In this document: piece after piece, positions 60,884 through 64,000 of the stretch
How the letters are laid out: every line of letters starts with the position of its first letter
How positions within the stretch are numbered: the first letter of the stretch is position 1
Origin: Streptomyces toxytricini
GTDB taxonomy: Bacteria > Actinomycetota > Actinomycetes > Streptomycetales > Streptomycetaceae
DNA length: 64,000 nt
Direction: 5' to 3'
NCBI RefSeq assembly: GCF_014649915.1
Contig: NZ_BMTY01000024.1
Coordinates: 1 to 64,000 of the forward strand
The notes under the pieces: generated by a model
Databases searched by the model: none
What the model was told of the DNA's origin: nothing
Seen by the model: the letters and a program-made list of their open reading frames with translations, nothing else
Program-made: the position numbers and the translations under genes

Positions 60884-62347
60884 ATGACAACCAGTCGTGC
60901 CGCGACCCGCCCGGGCTCCGGCCGCCGCGCCCGCCTCCTGCGCTTGTTCGCGCTGCCGGCGCTCCCGCTCCTCGTCCTCGCCTCGATGCTCACGGCGCCG
61001 ACCAGCGCGGCGGCGGCGGACACCGGCAAGTACGGCGACACCCGCTACGACCAGTGGTCGTGGGTGACCACGCACAACGCCTACGCCCACAACTGGAACG
61101 GATTCCCCCTCCCCCCGAGCCAGTCGCGCACCATCAAGGAGCAGCTCGAGGGCGGGGTGCGCGCGCTGATGCTCGACACCTACGACTCCACCGGCACCGG
61201 CCCCGTCCGGCTCTGCCACACCAAGTTCGCCTGCTACGAGGACTTCAAGTCCGCGCTGCTGACCATCGTGAACTTCCTGCAGAAGAACCGGCAGGAAGTG
61301 GTCACGGTCTTCCTGGAGAACTACGCCGACCAGGACGCCCTCGGCAAGACGATCACCGACATGCTGGGCGCCACGGGTGCCGAGAAGATGCTGTTCAACC
61401 AGAACAAGTACGGCATCTACTACAACAACTGGCCGCTGCTGCGCGACATGGTCGCCGACAACCAGCGTCTGGTGATCTTCAAGGACAGTGACGGCGACAT
61501 GGCCGTGGGCTCCGGCACCCTGATGAACACCTGGACCCACACGGTGGAGAACAAGTACGGCTACGGCATGGGCAACGCGCCGACGGGCTGCGACGCCCGG
61601 GGCCAGAGCAAGCCGCTCGACACCAGGACCATGCCGGGCACGAAGATGACCCCGCTGTTCACGATGAACCAGTTCAACTCGGACGCGGGGAACCCGCAGG
61701 ACCTGGCGGCGGGCCACAACGGGAAAGCGCTCACGAAGCGCATCGAGACGTGCCGGGGCGTCGCGGGCCGGGCACCCAACTTCGTGGCGGTCAACTTCTT
61801 CCAGGAGAGCGACACCGCGGGCGTCAATCCCGTCTCGGTCGTGGCCGGGCTCAACAAGGACGCGTACGTCTACCCGCCCGATCCGGCGGTGTGGCTGGTC
61901 AACGGCAAGCAGTACCGCAGCACCTACGGCTCGAACCGCTGCATGGTGCGCGGTGACGAGTTCCCGGACGGCAGCGGCGGCCTGGTGACGCAGCGCGCCT
62001 GTGCGGACTCGGTGCCCAGCAGCCACCAGTGGACGGCGACCAAGCCGGACTACGACGGCAAGGGCCACTACTGGATCAAGGCGGGCAACGGCTCCTGCCT
62101 GACCGTCCCCTACAACAACGGCACGCCGCCCGGCGACGGCACACAGCTCTTCTGGTGGCCCTGCGAGACCAAGTGGTCCTCCGGCAGCCAGCTGTGGAAC
62201 GTCATCCCGGTGAACATGGGCGCCGGCGGACAGGACCGCGGCTACTACTTCGTCAACCAGTGGACCGGCAAGTGCCTGACCCTGGACCCGTCGACGTCGA
62301 CCGCGAAGGCCGGGAAGGTCACGCAGGCCCCCTGCCCGTCCCGCTGA
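60884..62347 (+). CDS. secreted PI-PLC-like protein with ricin-type domain
   Basis: A 487-residue exported protein. The signal peptide is Arg-rich with the core LFALPALPLLVLASMLTAP and cleavage after AAA-AD near residue 45. The catalytic X-domain has VTTHNAYA with His64, LEGGVRALMLDTYDST, and RLCHTKF with His112. These two His residues are the general acid/base pair of phosphatidylinositol-specific phospholipase C. From about residue 345 a beta-trefoil ricin-like domain follows (CMVRGDEFPDGSGGLVTQRA, NGSCLTVPYNNGTPPGDGTQ, QLWNVIPVNMG). It probably binds sugars and cleaves inositol phospholipids outside the cell. Confidence 0.9.
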   Translation: MTTSRAATRPGSGRRARLLRLFALPALPLLVLASMLTAPTSAAAADTGKYGDTRYDQWSWVTTHNAYAHNWNGFPLPPSQSRTIKEQLEGGVRALMLDTYDSTGTGPVRLCHTKFACYEDFKSALLTIVNFLQKNRQEVVTVFLENYADQDALGKTITDMLGATGAEKMLFNQNKYGIYYNNWPLLRDMVADNQRLVIFKDSDGDMAVGSGTLMNTWTHTVENKYGYGMGNAPTGCDARGQSKPLDTRTMPGTKMTPLFTMNQFNSDAGNPQDLAAGHNGKALTKRIETCRGVAGRAPNFVAVNFFQESDTAGVNPVSVVAGLNKDAYVYPPDPAVWLVNGKQYRSTYGSNRCMVRGDEFPDGSGGLVTQRACADSVPSSHQWTATKPDYDGKGHYWIKAGNGSCLTVPYNNGTPPGDGTQLFWWPCETKWSSGSQLWNVIPVNMGAGGQDRGYYFVNQWTGKCLTLDPSTSTAKAGKVTQAPCPSR

Positions 62348-63149
62348 CGACCGGCCGACGGCCGTGCAGGGGGCGTCCTGGCGGCCCGGCCAGTCACAGG
62401 CCGCGGAGCAGGGAGGGAGCGGTGATCAGCTGCCCCTGGTGGTGCTCCGGCCAGGCCCGGACGGCGTTCAGGGAAAAGCGGATCGACGACATCCCGCATC
62501 AGCCAGTGGGTCCTGGAAAAGGACACCGACCTCCAGGGCCCGCCGGAACGGAATATCCGGCTGGAGACGCGCCAGGCGAAGCCAGAAAGCATAGTGCACA
62601 TTTCTCATGCAAATGCATGCCACGCGACTTCGGCACCCTGTCCCGTTCATCGGAACCGCACGCTCAAAATCCGCCGAGCCGGCCGACTTCCGGAACGTAC
62701 CAGGGAATCGCCGTCGGCGACGGGTTCACCGTGCACAGCGTGGGAAGGGTGCGGGTTTCATGTCGCACAGCGAACTCCCCCGACCCGCGCCTTGCGATGT
62801 GAAGCAGGTGCGGGACGGCTCCCCGGTGCGGCTCCAGCCTGTTCCGCGCGCCCACGCGCCCGTGCCTGCCGCACCGGGACCCCGACGCAACCCGGTCGCC
62901 GTCCACGCCGCGCAGCAGCGTCCCCGCGGCCTCCCGCAGATCGCCCGAACCGAACCAGAAACCAGCGCACGAACAAGCACACCGGCGACAAAATCAACCT
63001 TTTGGTTCGCTTTCGCCAACGGCACCGGCAACAAATTCCGCAAGCTCAGATTCCGATCAAAAAAGTTGTGGGGGCGACCAGCACCTGGCTAGTTTTGGCA
63101 CCGCTCCGCCACTGACCACGTCGGAGCCTCACACCAAGGGGGAATCAAC
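62348..63149. other. 800-bp region without a supported gene
   Basis: Between 62470 and 62650 two minus frames have protein-like patches (FWLRLARLQPDIPFRRALEV; GVLFQDPLADAG) that may be remnants. An AT-rich block at about 62960-63070 probably holds the promoter of the small secreted protein at 63150. Confidence 0.45.
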
Positions 63150-63671
63150 ATGGGCACTCCTGTCCGCACTTTCATGGCATCCACCACCGCGTCGGTCGTG
63201 TTCGCCGGCGGGCTGATCGGCCTGTCGGCGACGCCCGCGTCCGCAGCCGAGATCTGTGACAACGTCTACAAGCGCAAGTACACGGAGATCTCGTCGACCT
63301 GGCACAAGGTGGTCGCGTCGGGTGTCATCGACAACCGCCGCAGCGCCGCCACGACGCGCGAGAGCATCACCGGGCAGCTGAGCGCCAGCCTGACGGGCAG
63401 CGTCAGCGGCGAGATCGGAGGCACGCTCAATCTGGCCGCGGCGGAGATCAGCTCCAAGCTCGGCGTGTCCGTCGAAGCCAGCGTCTCCATCGCGAAGGGC
63501 AAGACCGTGATGATCGAGGTGCCCGCCCGCAAGCGGGTGAACTACAAGATCGGCATCAAGAAGCGGGAGTACCAGGTGTACGTCACGCATCAGTCCCGGA
63601 ACTGCCGCGTCACCAACTCCTGGGCGAAGGTCACGGTCGCGGACTCGTACACCGAGACCTGGAACAGCTGA
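63150..63671 (+). CDS. secreted protein with aerolysin-like composition
   Basis: A 173-residue exported protein. The signal peptide ends SATPASA-AE near residue 33. The mature part has alternating polar/hydrophobic Ser/Thr-rich strands (QLSASLTGSVSGEIGGTLNL, KLGVSVEASVSIAKGKTVMI) flanked by basic and aromatic segments (RKRVNYKIGIKKREYQVYVT). This pattern is like the insertion hairpin of aerolysin/ETX-MTX2 pore-formers. Two Cys (near 36 and 151) may pair. Fold and toxicity are inferred, not shown. AAGGGGGAATCAAC precedes the ATG. Confidence 0.78.
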   Translation: MGTPVRTFMASTTASVVFAGGLIGLSATPASAAEICDNVYKRKYTEISSTWHKVVASGVIDNRRSAATTRESITGQLSASLTGSVSGEIGGTLNLAAAEISSKLGVSVEASVSIAKGKTVMIEVPARKRVNYKIGIKKREYQVYVTHQSRNCRVTNSWAKVTVADSYTETWNS

Positions 63672-63702
63672 GACGTCCCGCGGAAGCGGGCGTCCAACCC
63701 CG

Positions 63703-63747
63703 GCCTTCGCCCGACGCCTCCCTCACGGAGTGCGCCGGGCGAAGGCA
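63703..63747. terminator. hairpin terminator
   Basis: GCCTTCGCCCG and its complement CGGGCGAAGGC flank about 22 bases, 32 bp after the stop of the secreted protein. A further four bases can pair inside. Confidence 0.6.
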
Positions 63748-63858
63748 GCCGCGTCTCCGGGTTCGGACAGCCGCGGGCGGCGCCGCCCTCCGGGCCGGTC
63801 GTGATCGTCCCGAGGATCCCGAGGGACCGGCGCGCGGCACCTGGCCCTGCCGGAGGGG

Positions 63859-64000
63859 TCAGCGGCCGTCCGGTCCTCGGCCGGGAGCCGGGAGTGCGCT
63901 GCCGTGGCCCGGAGTTTCGCGAGGAGCGCCGGCGGTGAGGAGGGCGTGCGTTTCGGTCAGCAGGAGGAGAGCCGCGGGTTGGTGCTGGAGGCCGGTCACG
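63859..64000 (-). CDS. partial gene at window edge
   Basis: A minus frame open to the right edge ends VTGLQHQPAALLLLTETHAL, LTAGAPRETPGHGS and GRGPDGR, stop at 63861-63859. The Leu-rich helix and Pro/Gly tail look like the end of a real protein. Only 46 residues are visible, so no family can be given. Confidence 0.35.
   Translation of the reverse strand, partial: VTGLQHQPAALLLLTETHALLTAGAPRETPGHGSALPAPGRGPDGR

Noticed and set aside
57848..62068. 1406-codon open frame on the minus strand
   Set aside because: It is antisense to the HTH/NB-ARC regulator and PI-PLC-like genes; its Arg/Gln/Val-rich composition is the usual shadow of GC-rich coding DNA.
1..64000. tRNA, rRNA, insertion sequences, transposases, integrases
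   Set aside because: No cloverleaf, rRNA motif, transposase DDE motif or integrase box was seen on reading both strands.

Overview
The window is high-GC actinobacterial DNA that reads as Streptomyces or a close relative. The signs are G/C-rich third codon positions, frequent GTG and TTG starts with GGAGG-like ribosome binding sites, many Tat- or Sec-type secreted proteins, very large STAND-type regulators, and strong GC hairpin terminators. There are no ribosomal, tRNA or central housekeeping genes. Many genes are broken by frameshift or truncation. Accessory chromosome-arm DNA is the likeliest setting.

Layout. 1-4.5 kb: a doubtful broken ORF, then an AraC regulator, a cupin and an SGNH hydrolase on the minus strand (cupin and hydrolase overlap by 4 nt), a degenerate kinase-like remnant, and a LysR regulator divergent from a class C beta-lactamase-family serine hydrolase (4.6-6 kb). 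6.8-11.5 kb: a small secreted protein, an ArsR-like winged-helix regulator, a VOC protein, and broken NlpC/P60, DUF1330 and AraC remnants. 11.5-16.3 kb: two large co-directional genes of unknown role, the second with a DUF1906-like domain and a probable beta-propeller. 17.5-22.5 kb (minus): a compact five-gene operon made of a 47-residue peptide, two tandem MBL-fold proteins, a shikimate-kinase-like P-loop protein and an MFS exporter. It has its own promoter and lies downstream of an orphan cobalamin riboswitch. I consider it the best candidate for an undescribed peptide-modification system.

24-28 kb: a 1331-residue secreted repeat protein. 29-33 kb: MarR/oxidoreductase, a secreted protein, and TetR/acyltransferase modules with visible operators. 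33.6-36 kb: a graveyard of TPR, RHS and WD40 fragments. 36.9-40.4 kb: a small membrane protein and an NB-ARC/TPR (STAND) protein. The C-terminal tail of the first and the N-terminus of the second carry the same two-copy Gly/Thr/Ser-rich motif, an arrangement expected of an NLR with a paired effector. 40.9-47.6 kb: flavodoxin-fold oxidoreductase/AraC pair, a Ser/Thr kinase with a membrane anchor, GNAT and hypothetical genes.

48-54.5 kb: a second possible biosynthetic or resistance locus, with an MFS exporter and a preATP-grasp ligase on minus, and a malic-enzyme-like protein and a LAL/LuxR regulator on plus. Two near-identical dyads sit in the divergent promoter. 54.7-64 kb: an esterase-fold protein whose nucleophile serine appears replaced by glycine, dead ABC-permease and response-regulator genes, an HTH/NB-ARC/TPR regulator that shares a 30-bp promoter motif with the next gene (a secreted PI-PLC-like protein with a ricin-type domain), a small secreted protein with aerolysin-like composition, and a partial gene at the right edge.
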